DNA of 64,000 nt from Fuscibacter oryzae (lineage in GTDB: Bacteria > Pseudomonadota > Alphaproteobacteria > Rhodobacterales > Rhodobacteraceae), in contig NZ_JAESVP010000008.1 in assembly GCF_016765795.1 (NCBI RefSeq), positions 1-64,000 of the forward strand. Reading direction: 5' to 3'. A program made the translations under genes and the position numbers. The notes under the pieces are model-generated. The model was not told the DNA's origin. It did not search any database and saw only the letters and a list, made by a program, of their open reading frames with translations. Below, piece by piece: positions 35,822-43,406 of the stretch (position 1 is its first letter; each line of letters starts with the position of its first letter).

Positions 35822-36730
35822 TCAGGCTTTCTCTTGAGTCGGCAGGGTCGGATGAAAGCGGAGACCAGGGGACAGCCGTCCAAGCCGCATCGACTGCGCC
35901 ACAAGGAAGTAGGCGAACAGAAAGACCCCCAGCAGGATGAAAGCCAGCGCCGCACCAAAGGACCAGTTGCCGGTCTGGCGGAACTGGTTCGAGATCAGCA
36001 GACCCGTGGTCACCCCCTCACGCCCCCCCAACAGTTGCGGGCTGATGAAGTCGCCGGCGGCAAGGATGAAGGTGAACATGAACGATCCGACGATCCCCTT
36101 GTAGGCCATGGGTACCACCACCCGCAGGAAAGACTGCCGCCAAGACGCCCCCAGATCGCGGGCCGCTTCCAGATAATCGGTCCGCACGTTGCGCAGCGCG
36201 CTGAGTAAGAGAAGCAGAGTGAATGGCACGAACAGATGCACCAGCGTCACGATCACCGCCGTGCGGCTGAAGATCAGGAACGACAGCGGCTGATCGATCA
36301 TGCCAAGCTGCATCAGTGTCGAGTTGATCAGTCCCGAGGTGCCAAGAATCGTCCGCCACGCATATATCCGAACCAGATAGCTGGAGAACCAGGACAGCAG
36401 AACAGCATAGAGAATGGCGTTCGATCGGGTCCGGTAGGCGATGTACCAAGCCACCGGAAAGCTGAGGGCTACCGAAAAAACCGCCGTCCATGCGCCGATC
36501 CAGACGCCGTTCCACATCGACAGCCACATCCCGGCATTGCCGAGTGCGCGCAGATAGTTGCTTAGCGTCAGCGTTGGCGTGATCTGGAAGCTGCGCGAGA
36601 TCCAGAAGCTGTAGACAAGCAGCACCGCCGCCGGAACGACGAAGAAGATCACCAGAAACACTGCGGTCGGCGCGGCAAGCGCAAGGCCGCTGCGCTGACG
36701 GCGATCAAAGGAGGGGAAGGACCATCTCAT
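35822..36730 (-). CDS. PotB-like ABC transporter permease (block B)
   Basis: A 302-residue membrane protein with about six helices, the first at about 23-48 (VFLVIFFVVPAAVLLVYSFW). The permease loop reads YLEAARDLGASWRQSFLRVV, and LVRIYAWRTILG matches PotB/YdcU. I chose ATG 36730 (MRWSFPSFDRRQRSG); longer frames upstream overlap the GMC gene. Confidence 0.92.
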   Translation of the reverse strand: MRWSFPSFDRRQRSGLALAAPTAVFLVIFFVVPAAVLLVYSFWISRSFQITPTLTLSNYLRALGNAGMWLSMWNGVWIGAWTAVFSVALSFPVAWYIAYRTRSNAILYAVLLSWFSSYLVRIYAWRTILGTSGLINSTLMQLGMIDQPLSFLIFSRTAVIVTLVHLFVPFTLLLLLSALRNVRTDYLEAARDLGASWRQSFLRVVVPMAYKGIVGSFMFTFILAAGDFISPQLLGGREGVTTGLLISNQFRQTGNWSFGAALAFILLGVFLFAYFLVAQSMRLGRLSPGLRFHPTLPTQEKA

Positions 36731-36743
36731 CCATGTCTCCGGT

Positions 36744-38405
36744 TCAGGCGGGTTCGTGAAGGGGGGCACCAGTCGGAACCGGCACGTCGGCAGGTGGCAG
36801 GCTGCGACCAAGGATAAGGTCGGCAGCCCTCTCGGCAATCATGATCGTCGTGCAGTTCGTGTTGGCCGAAACAATCGATGGCATGACCGAGGCGTCGACA
36901 ACCCGAAGCCCCTCAATCCCATGGACGCGCAGGCGTTCGTCCACCACCGACATGCGGTCGCGTCCCATCTTGCAGGTGCCAGACAAATGAAAGTCGCCGT
37001 TGGTATGTTCGCGCAGATATTCATCAATCTCGGCCCGGCTCTGCAACCTGCCGTTCGGCTCCATCTGGGTCACGCCAAGCCCGCCATGGGCCTGTTGTGA
37101 TGCAATGTAGCGCCCCATTTCAACCGATTTCCGCATCTGGTTGAGGTCATGGTCGGTCGACAGGAAATTCGACAGAATGCGCGGCCGTGACCTGGGGTCG
37201 CTGGAGCCAAGCCGAACCCAGCCGCCACGTTCGATCCGCGTCGGCCCGATGCAGTAGGTGAATCCGTGCAGTCCGGGTTTCACGCCATAGTCATGGTCCA
37301 TCACCACGGGCAGAAACTGAATCTCGATGTCAGGGTGGGGCACCGACGGATCAGATCGCATCATCGCCACGGTCTCGACGTTGTTTGAGGCCCCCGGCCC
37401 ACTGCGGGTCGTGATCCAGCGCGCGCCGGTAAGGGCCATCAGATCAGGACGCATATAGCGGCTCATCGACACTGGCTTGTCGATGCGAAATTTCATGTAG
37501 ACAAGCGGGTGATCCTGCAGGTTCTCGCCGACGCCGGGCAGATCGACTCGCGTCTTGATCCCGTGCTCGGCCAGTTGCGCCGCCGGGCCGATGCCTGACA
37601 GCATCAGGATCTGCGGCGAGTTGATCGCGCCGGCCGACAGGATCAGTTCCCGCCCCGATCGCGCTTCATGGTTCTCTCCGCTGCGGCTGAAGCGGACGCC
37701 CGCCACACGATTGCCCTCGACGATCAGGCCCGTGGTCAGCGCGCAATCCAGCACTGTTAGATTTTTGCGCCCTGCGTTCGGGCGAAGGTAGGCCTCTGCC
37801 GAAGATGACCGCACGCCGTTGCGGACATTGGTTTGCAGGGCAGCAAAGCCCTCCTGCTGGCGACCGTTGATGTCGTCACTGATCGGAAAACCTGCTTGCT
37901 GCCCGGCCTCAAGGAAGATCTCATAAAGCGGGCAATCAAGGCTGCCGCGCTTGACGCCGACCGGACCCGACCCGCCGCGATACTGGGTTTCGCCACCTTC
38001 CCATGTTTCAAGCTTCTTGAAGTAAGACAGCACCTCGCGCCAGGACCATCCCGCCGCGCCTTCTTCTACCCAGCGTTCGAAGTCGAGCGCATGGCCGCGC
38101 AGGAACACCATCCCGTTGATTGAGGACGATCCGCCCAGAACCTTGCCGCGGGGCTGAAAGACACGACGGTTGTTCAACGTCGGCTCAGGCTCTCCCTCAT
38201 ACATCCAGTTGTATTTCGGGTTACGCCAGACATGATCGAAAGCGGCGGGCATCTCGATCTTCCAGTAGTCGAGTATGCCGCCCCGGCTCGGCCCTGCCTC
38301 AAGTAGCAGGACCGAGATATCTGGGTTTTCCGAAAGGCGCGCAGCTACAGTGCAGCCGGCTGAACCGCCGCCCACCACGATGTAGTCATATTCGCTGGCC
38401 GTCAT
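36744..38405 (-). CDS. Choline-dehydrogenase-like GMC oxidoreductase (block B)
   Basis: A 553-residue flavoprotein close in pattern to BetA: FAD motif [19 protein letters not shown] (about 9-27), NWMYEGEPEPTLNNRR, GGSSSINGMVFLRGHALDFE, AGAINSPQILMLSGIGPA and active-site HLSGTCKMGRD with NTNCTTIMIAERAAD. Choline dehydrogenase oxidises choline through betaine aldehyde, and the BADH-like ALDH at 28490 would be its partner in such a route. Substrate is still an inference because GMC specificity cannot be read from motifs. It sits between the DapA-family and PotB-like genes. Confidence 0.92.
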   Translation of the reverse strand: MTASEYDYIVVGGGSAGCTVAARLSENPDISVLLLEAGPSRGGILDYWKIEMPAAFDHVWRNPKYNWMYEGEPEPTLNNRRVFQPRGKVLGGSSSINGMVFLRGHALDFERWVEEGAAGWSWREVLSYFKKLETWEGGETQYRGGSGPVGVKRGSLDCPLYEIFLEAGQQAGFPISDDINGRQQEGFAALQTNVRNGVRSSSAEAYLRPNAGRKNLTVLDCALTTGLIVEGNRVAGVRFSRSGENHEARSGRELILSAGAINSPQILMLSGIGPAAQLAEHGIKTRVDLPGVGENLQDHPLVYMKFRIDKPVSMSRYMRPDLMALTGARWITTRSGPGASNNVETVAMMRSDPSVPHPDIEIQFLPVVMDHDYGVKPGLHGFTYCIGPTRIERGGWVRLGSSDPRSRPRILSNFLSTDHDLNQMRKSVEMGRYIASQQAHGGLGVTQMEPNGRLQSRAEIDEYLREHTNGDFHLSGTCKMGRDRMSVVDERLRVHGIEGLRVVDASVMPSIVSANTNCTTIMIAERAADLILGRSLPPADVPVPTGAPLHEPA

Positions 38406-38428
38406 TGCGCGCCTCCTCAGTTTCTGCC

Positions 38429-39304
38429 TCAGGCCGTTGCGATTTCGAAGGCTTTGCGGAACCCGGCCTTTTCAGCATCGGTCAGCGGCATCAGCGGCAT
38501 GCGCGACGGGCCGCAAGGGATGCCCGCCAGTTCGCAGCCATACTTGACCTTCTGCACGAACTTGCCCGTCTCAAGGCTGGACATGGCGGCGTAGAGCTTG
38601 CGCATCACGGCCTGCGCGCCGGCGATGTCGCCGCGGGCATGGGCGTCGACCATGGCCACGGTCTGCTTGGGGAAGCAGTTCGCCGGTCCGCAGATCCAGC
38701 TGCCCGCACCCCAGATCAGGAAGTCGAGCGCCACGTCGTCCGAGCCGCAGCTGAGCTGATAGCTGTCGCCGTAGCGGGTCTTGATGTCGATGGCGCGCGC
38801 CAGCGAGCCCGAACTTTCCTTGACCGCGATGACGCGCGGATCGTCCTTGAAGGCATCCATCACCTCGAACCCCACTTCGACACCGACACGGGGCGGGTAG
38901 TTGTACAGCACCAGATCGACCGGCACGGTGTCGATGATCTTGCGGTAATGGGCGGTAAGCTCTTCCTGGCTGGGCAGCGAGTAATAGGGCGGGGCCAGCA
39001 GCACGGTGTCATAGCCCAATTCCGCCGCGACGCGGACGTTGCCGATGACTTCGCGGGTCGACCCGGCATTGCCGCCGGCGATCAACAGGACGCGGTCGCC
39101 GACGACCTCCTTGACGAACTTCAGGACCGAGGCCTTTTCCTCGCTGTTCATCGCGTAATATTCGCCGGTCGATCCCAGTGGCACGAAGCCTTTCACGCCA
39201 TTGGCGATCTGATCTTCGATCAGCTTGCCGAAGTTGTCGAAGTCGATGTCCTCCGCCTCGGTAAAGGGGGTGACAAGGGCGGTGATGACGCCTTCAAGTT
39301 TCAT
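38429..39304 (-). CDS. DapA-family lyase or deaminase (class I aldolase fold)
   Basis: A 291-residue TIM-barrel protein. The Schiff-base Lys is in VIAVKESSG (K162), the proton-relay Tyr in LVLYNYPPR (Y134), and the GST motif that follows the substrate carboxylate (VPLGSTGEYY) is at 43-52. Besides dihydrodipicolinate synthase the family contains pyrroline-4-hydroxy-2-carboxylate deaminase, keto-deoxy-sugar-acid lyases and N-acetylneuraminate lyase. Beside a proline-racemase-family gene and a transporter, deamination of a hydroxypyrroline carboxylate to alpha-ketoglutarate semialdehyde is the leading hypothesis. Start ATG at 39304 has the family N-terminus MKLEGVITALVTPF. Confidence 0.85.
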   Translation of the reverse strand: MKLEGVITALVTPFTEAEDIDFDNFGKLIEDQIANGVKGFVPLGSTGEYYAMNSEEKASVLKFVKEVVGDRVLLIAGGNAGSTREVIGNVRVAAELGYDTVLLAPPYYSLPSQEELTAHYRKIIDTVPVDLVLYNYPPRVGVEVGFEVMDAFKDDPRVIAVKESSGSLARAIDIKTRYGDSYQLSCGSDDVALDFLIWGAGSWICGPANCFPKQTVAMVDAHARGDIAGAQAVMRKLYAAMSSLETGKFVQKVKYGCELAGIPCGPSRMPLMPLTDAEKAGFRKAFEIATA

Positions 39305-39334
39305 GATCTGTCCTATTGTCAAAGGGTCGCGGCG

Positions 39335-40369
39335 TCAGAGCGCGCTGAACCAGGTGTCGGAAAGGGTAAAGCCCTGCTGATAGGGGTCGGTCGGGTCCAA
39401 GCCCATCTGGTAGAGGCCCGAGATCCAGGCCTGCCCGGCGATCGAGGGGATCACCGCTTCATAGGGGCCGACCTTGGTGGTCGCCTCGACCTTGCAGGCG
39501 AACTCGCTGCCGATGATCGACTCGTGGATGAAGGTCTCGCCTAGGGCCAGCTCGCCGCGCGCATGCAACAGCGCCAGCCGCGCCGAAGATCCCGTGCCGC
39601 AGGGCGAGCGGTCGCAACGCCCGGGCGAGACGATGACGGCGTTCTTCGAGCGCACCACGCCGTTCTCGCGTCGCAGAGGGCCGCAGAAGACGGTCTGGGT
39701 GATGCCGGGAATGGCGGGGTTTTCGGGGTGTTCGACCTGCAGTTGCTCGGCGGCGGCGGTCTTGATGCGCTGGCCCAGATCGACCAGATCGCGCGCCTCG
39801 TCCGGCTTGATCTGCATGCCGACATCGGCGGCATCGACGCAGGTATAGGTCATCCCGCCGTAGGAGATATCGACCCGCAGGCTGCCAAGCCCAGGCACCT
39901 CGATCATGGCGTCGCGGTGGTAGACAAAGGCCGGCTGGTTCACCAGCTTGACTTTCAGCACCTTGCCGTCCTTGCACTGGCATTCAACCCGGATCAGCCC
40001 GGCCGGCGATTCCAGCACGAGGTTGGTCACAGGCTCCTGCATCGGCAGAATGCCAGTTTCCAGCAACACGGTCGCCACGCACATCGTATTCGATCCCGAC
40101 ATCGCGGGGTATTCGGTGGATTCAAGGATCACAAAGCCCATGTCGGCTTCAGGATTGTTCGACGGCAGGATGATGTTTGCGTTGTGCCAGACCGCGCCCC
40201 GCGGCTCAAAAAGCACCATCTTGCGGATCTCGTCGCGCTGCGTCTCAAGGAAGACGCGCTTGTCGAACATGGTCTGCCCGGGAACCTGCCCGACTCCACC
40301 GACTATGACCTTGCCGCTTTCGCCTTCGGCGTGGCAATCGACAACAGACAACGTACGCTTCCAGCGCAT
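39335..40369 (-). CDS. Proline-racemase-family protein (hydroxyproline epimerase/dehydratase type)
   Basis: A 344-residue protein with the family fold: start WKRTLSVVDCHAEGESGK and the second catalytic site DRSPCGTGSSA (C257). At the first site, where proline racemases and 4-hydroxyproline 2-epimerases have a Cys in MCGH, this protein reads AMSGSN, with Ser at residue 91 and a Ser in place of the His. The Ser/Cys pair marks a distinct class reported for hydroxyproline 2-epimerase/dehydratase activity, and trans-3-hydroxyproline dehydratases use Cys/Thr. It lies between the PotD-like and DapA-family genes, fitting epimerisation or dehydration of an imported hydroxyproline-like compound. Confidence 0.88.
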   Translation of the reverse strand: MRWKRTLSVVDCHAEGESGKVIVGGVGQVPGQTMFDKRVFLETQRDEIRKMVLFEPRGAVWHNANIILPSNNPEADMGFVILESTEYPAMSGSNTMCVATVLLETGILPMQEPVTNLVLESPAGLIRVECQCKDGKVLKVKLVNQPAFVYHRDAMIEVPGLGSLRVDISYGGMTYTCVDAADVGMQIKPDEARDLVDLGQRIKTAAAEQLQVEHPENPAIPGITQTVFCGPLRRENGVVRSKNAVIVSPGRCDRSPCGTGSSARLALLHARGELALGETFIHESIIGSEFACKVEATTKVGPYEAVIPSIAGQAWISGLYQMGLDPTDPYQQGFTLSDTWFSAL

Positions 40370-40439
40370 TGCTCGCTTCCTTCGAAATGTTGGAAAATGG
40401 GGGATCCGACCAAGGTCGGATCCCAGTCAGGGAGCGGGA

Positions 40440-41594
40440 TCAGAACCCCAGTTTAAACTCTTCCCACTTTGCAACCCATTGATCATAGGTCGCAAATTCA
40501 TCAGATTCACGCGGCGGGATGCCCTGCAGCGGCGAGGAGGCAAAAACGGCGTCAAGGTTGCCATAGTCAAAGAGGCCTTTGGTGGCGTCGTCCATCTTGT
40601 CCACCGCGGGTTTTTGCACCGTACCGCCGACAACGTTCTTGCAGACATCGGCCTGCGCCTGTGCGCCAAGGGTCGCGTTGATATAAGCATGGGCCAGATC
40701 GGTGTTGGTAGCGGCGGTCGGGATGAACCACGCGTCGCACCACATCGCCGCGCCTTCAGCCGGGATGACGTATTTCGTCTCGACGCCCTGCTTGGCGGTT
40801 TCGTTCGGGATACCACTCCACCCGCAGAATAGCGCGCCGATCTCGCCATTGACCAAGAGGTTGATCGAGTCGCCGTTCGACGCCGCAAAGACCCGACACT
40901 GGGCGCGGTAGGGGTCCATCTGGGCAAAGGCGTCGTCCAGCTCTTCAACCGTCAGGTTCGGGAACTTGTCGCCATAGCCCGCCACCCGAGCGATCATCGG
41001 CCAGGTTGCCAGCGTGTCGTCGCCAAAAGCCAGCTTGTCCTTGTATTCCGGTTTGAGAAGGTCGGCGTAGCTCTTGGGCTCGGGCACAACTGCAGGGTTG
41101 TAGACCAGCGAGTTCAGGCCCCATATCCACGGCACGCCATGCAACTTGCCATCCCAGAACCAAGTCGGCGCCTTGTAGAAGCCGGCAAAAGTCTCCTCGG
41201 CGTTATAATTCGGCAACTTTGACTCATCCAGCGGCGTGGTAATGGCCAGCTCGTCGCCGTAGAAATGGTTGTAACCTTGATTGAACTCGGACACATCGGT
41301 GGGCACCGGGGTCGAGCCGACCAGACGCGCATTCACATCGTCCTGCGTGCCGATGATCGACGCCTTGATTGTAATTCCTTCGGAAGCCAGCCAGTCTTTT
41401 AGTTCGGTTTCCATGGTGAAGCCTTCCCAGGCCATCACGCTAAGTTCGCCACCCGCCGCCCGGGCAAATCCCGGGAGCATCGGCGCCAAGACGGCACCGC
41501 CGGTCAGCGCGGCGGCACCATTGATAAAGCGGCGGCGGGACAGTTTGCCTTCTGCTGCATCGCGGATCTGGTCGGTAGTCCAATGCGACTTCAT
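40440..41594 (-). CDS. PotD-like periplasmic binding protein with Tat signal (block B)
   Basis: A 384-residue binding protein. The signal has a twin arginine (LSRRRFINGAAALTGGAVLA) and cleavage near ARAAG. The mature part shows ELSVMAWEGFTMETEL, then WIWGLNSLVYNPAVVPEPKS and GWSGIPNETAKQG. It resembles the protein at 17004 throughout and is probably its paralogue. First gene of the long leftward operon that ends with the SDR gene; a copy of the shared operator lies 46 bases upstream. Confidence 0.92.
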   Translation of the reverse strand: MKSHWTTDQIRDAAEGKLSRRRFINGAAALTGGAVLAPMLPGFARAAGGELSVMAWEGFTMETELKDWLASEGITIKASIIGTQDDVNARLVGSTPVPTDVSEFNQGYNHFYGDELAITTPLDESKLPNYNAEETFAGFYKAPTWFWDGKLHGVPWIWGLNSLVYNPAVVPEPKSYADLLKPEYKDKLAFGDDTLATWPMIARVAGYGDKFPNLTVEELDDAFAQMDPYRAQCRVFAASNGDSINLLVNGEIGALFCGWSGIPNETAKQGVETKYVIPAEGAAMWCDAWFIPTAATNTDLAHAYINATLGAQAQADVCKNVVGGTVQKPAVDKMDDATKGLFDYGNLDAVFASSPLQGIPPRESDEFATYDQWVAKWEEFKLGF

Positions 41595-41639
41595 CGTTTT
41601 CTCCCTGTTGAGGACCGCTGTTTATTTTCTTTGGATTTA

Positions 41640-41671
41640 TGCTGACACACTGTCGACAGCCTGTCCACAGT
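41640..41671. promoter_or_regulatory. Shared operator-like sequence, copy 2
   Basis: It begins TGCTGACACA, contains CTGTCGACAG and ends TGTCCACAGT, matching 32159-32190 at 26 of 32 positions. It lies between the leftward PotD-like gene (46 bases away) and the rightward ALDH gene (119 bases away), so it can control both. TGTCGACA is a perfect palindrome. Confidence 0.65.
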
Positions 41672-41789
41672 AGAATATCCTAGTTTTGCAAAAGACCGAG
41701 AAAGTCGTTCAAGGTCTTGAAATATATATTACTTATTACAAATCAGCCTTCTGTCGGCCCTGCCGATTCGCCTAGCAAAGGAACTCAAC

Positions 41790-43247
41790 ATGCTGATTCA
41801 CGACCCTTGGATTGACGGCCAGACAGCCGATGCCGTCGGGCTGGAGCGAATCATCCGGACGGCGCCCGCCGATGGTACGGTGATCGCTTCGGTCGCGGCC
41901 TCAACCCCGGCCACGGTGGATGCGGCGGTGGCAGCAGCGCGGCGCAGTTTTGCCTCGGGCGGCTGGGCCGACATGGCCGGCAGCGAGCGCGCCAAAGTGC
42001 TGAGCCGCTTTGCCGATCTGATGGAGCGCGACCTTGAGGCGCTTTCGCGGCTTGAGGCGGTAGAGGCTGGTAAGCCGATCCGCAGCGCAAGGGGCGAGAC
42101 CAGCTGGGGTGTTGAGTTGGTGCGCTATGCGGCGTCGCTGGCTTGGAATCTCTCGGGCAAGATCTTTGCTGATAACGGGCCGAACAGCATGGGTATGGTT
42201 ATCCATCGTCCGCGCGGCGTAGTCGGCCTGATACTGCCGTGGAACTTTCCGATCGTCTGTCTTCTGCAAAAACTGCCCTATGCACTGGCGGCAGGTTGTT
42301 CAGTCGTGATCAAGCCGGCCGAGCTGACCTCGGGAACGACGCTGATGCTCGCCCGCCTTCTGAAAGAGGCAGGTCTACCCGATGGTGTGATGAACGTGGT
42401 GACCGGGCAGGGCAGCGTCGCGGGTGAGGCCCTGTCGACCCACATGGATGTCGACATGATGTCCTTCACCGGTTCGACTGCCATAGGCCGCCGTATTGCC
42501 GGTCATTCGGCGCAAAATCTGCGCCCAGTCGCCCTGGAGCTGGGGGGCAAGGGTGCAAATATCGTCTTTGCCGATGCCGATCTGGACTCTGCGGTCGAAG
42601 GCGCGGTGGCCGGGTTTACAATCAACAAGGGTGAGGAATGCTGTGCTGGCAGCCGCATTCTGGTCGAAGCCTCTATCGCGGCCGAGTTCTCGGAGCGTGT
42701 TGCCCACCGGGCCGCGCAGATCCGCGTTGGCGCGCCCCTGGACGACGACACCGAAATGGGGCCGCTGATCAGCGATACCCAGCTTAAACGGGTGATGGCC
42801 TATATCGACAGCGGCAAGAACGAGGGGGCAAAGCTGCTGACCGGCGGCATCCGTCTGACCGGAGAGACCTATGCCAAGGGCCAATATGTCGCGCCGACAG
42901 TTTTTGCCGATGTCACCCCTGGCATGCGGATCGTGCGCGAGGAAATCTTCGGGCCAGTCACCACGATCATCCCATTTGAGACCGTCGGCGATGCCATCCG
43001 CATCGCAAATAGCACGACCTATGGCTTGGCCAACGGGCTTTGGACGCGCGACCTGAACAAGGCGATGCAGGTCATCCGTGCGCTGGAGAGCGGCACGATC
43101 TACGTCAACACTTTCCTTGAAACCATGCCGCAACTGCCGTTCGGCGGCCTCAAAGACAGCGGGCTGGGCAAGGAAAACGGGATCGAAGGGCTGATGGAAT
43201 TCATCGACACCAAGGCCGCCTTCATCAGGTTGAAAACCAGCCCCTGA
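41790..43247 (+). CDS. Aldehyde dehydrogenase (block B)
   Basis: A 485-residue ALDH. Oxyanion Asn in LPWNFPIVCLLQKLPYALAA, general base Glu in LELGGKGANIVF, catalytic Cys in KGEECCAGSRILVE, C-terminal PFGGLKDSGLGKENG. The ECCAGS wording differs from the CSATSR type of the ALDH at 28490. It is transcribed away from the transporter operon under the 41640 site. In the hydroxyproline model it would be the alpha-ketoglutarate-semialdehyde dehydrogenase; an unrelated aldehyde is equally possible. Confidence 0.9.
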   Translation: MLIHDPWIDGQTADAVGLERIIRTAPADGTVIASVAASTPATVDAAVAAARRSFASGGWADMAGSERAKVLSRFADLMERDLEALSRLEAVEAGKPIRSARGETSWGVELVRYAASLAWNLSGKIFADNGPNSMGMVIHRPRGVVGLILPWNFPIVCLLQKLPYALAAGCSVVIKPAELTSGTTLMLARLLKEAGLPDGVMNVVTGQGSVAGEALSTHMDVDMMSFTGSTAIGRRIAGHSAQNLRPVALELGGKGANIVFADADLDSAVEGAVAGFTINKGEECCAGSRILVEASIAAEFSERVAHRAAQIRVGAPLDDDTEMGPLISDTQLKRVMAYIDSGKNEGAKLLTGGIRLTGETYAKGQYVAPTVFADVTPGMRIVREEIFGPVTTIIPFETVGDAIRIANSTTYGLANGLWTRDLNKAMQVIRALESGTIYVNTFLETMPQLPFGGLKDSGLGKENGIEGLMEFIDTKAAFIRLKTSP

Positions 43248-43287
43248 AGCGGCTGCGTGCCCCGCACCAGCATTTAAGTGCGGTCAG

Positions 43288-43327
43288 CTTGCGCGCCATT
43301 TCGGCTTACTGCGAAATGGCGCGCAAG
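43288..43327. terminator. Perfect 16-bp inverted repeat between ALDH and GMC genes
   Basis: CTTGCGCGCCATTTCG (43288-43303) and its exact reverse complement (43312-43327) are separated by 8 bases. It begins 40 bases after the ALDH stop. There is no U-run after it. It may act as a partial terminator, a mRNA-processing or stabilising hairpin, or a protein-binding site. Confidence 0.55.
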
Positions 43328-43406
43328 TTGCTGATCCATAAATGTACGGCAAGCGCCACCTTCGGTAGATTTCCCCGCTTGCTGATCTCTACGAAAGGAT
43401 CGCTCC

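Noticed and set aside
38120-39544. A 474-codon open frame on the plus strand
   Set aside because: It is antisense to the DapA-family gene and to the ends of its neighbours. The minus-strand genes have full catalytic motifs, so this frame is an artefact.
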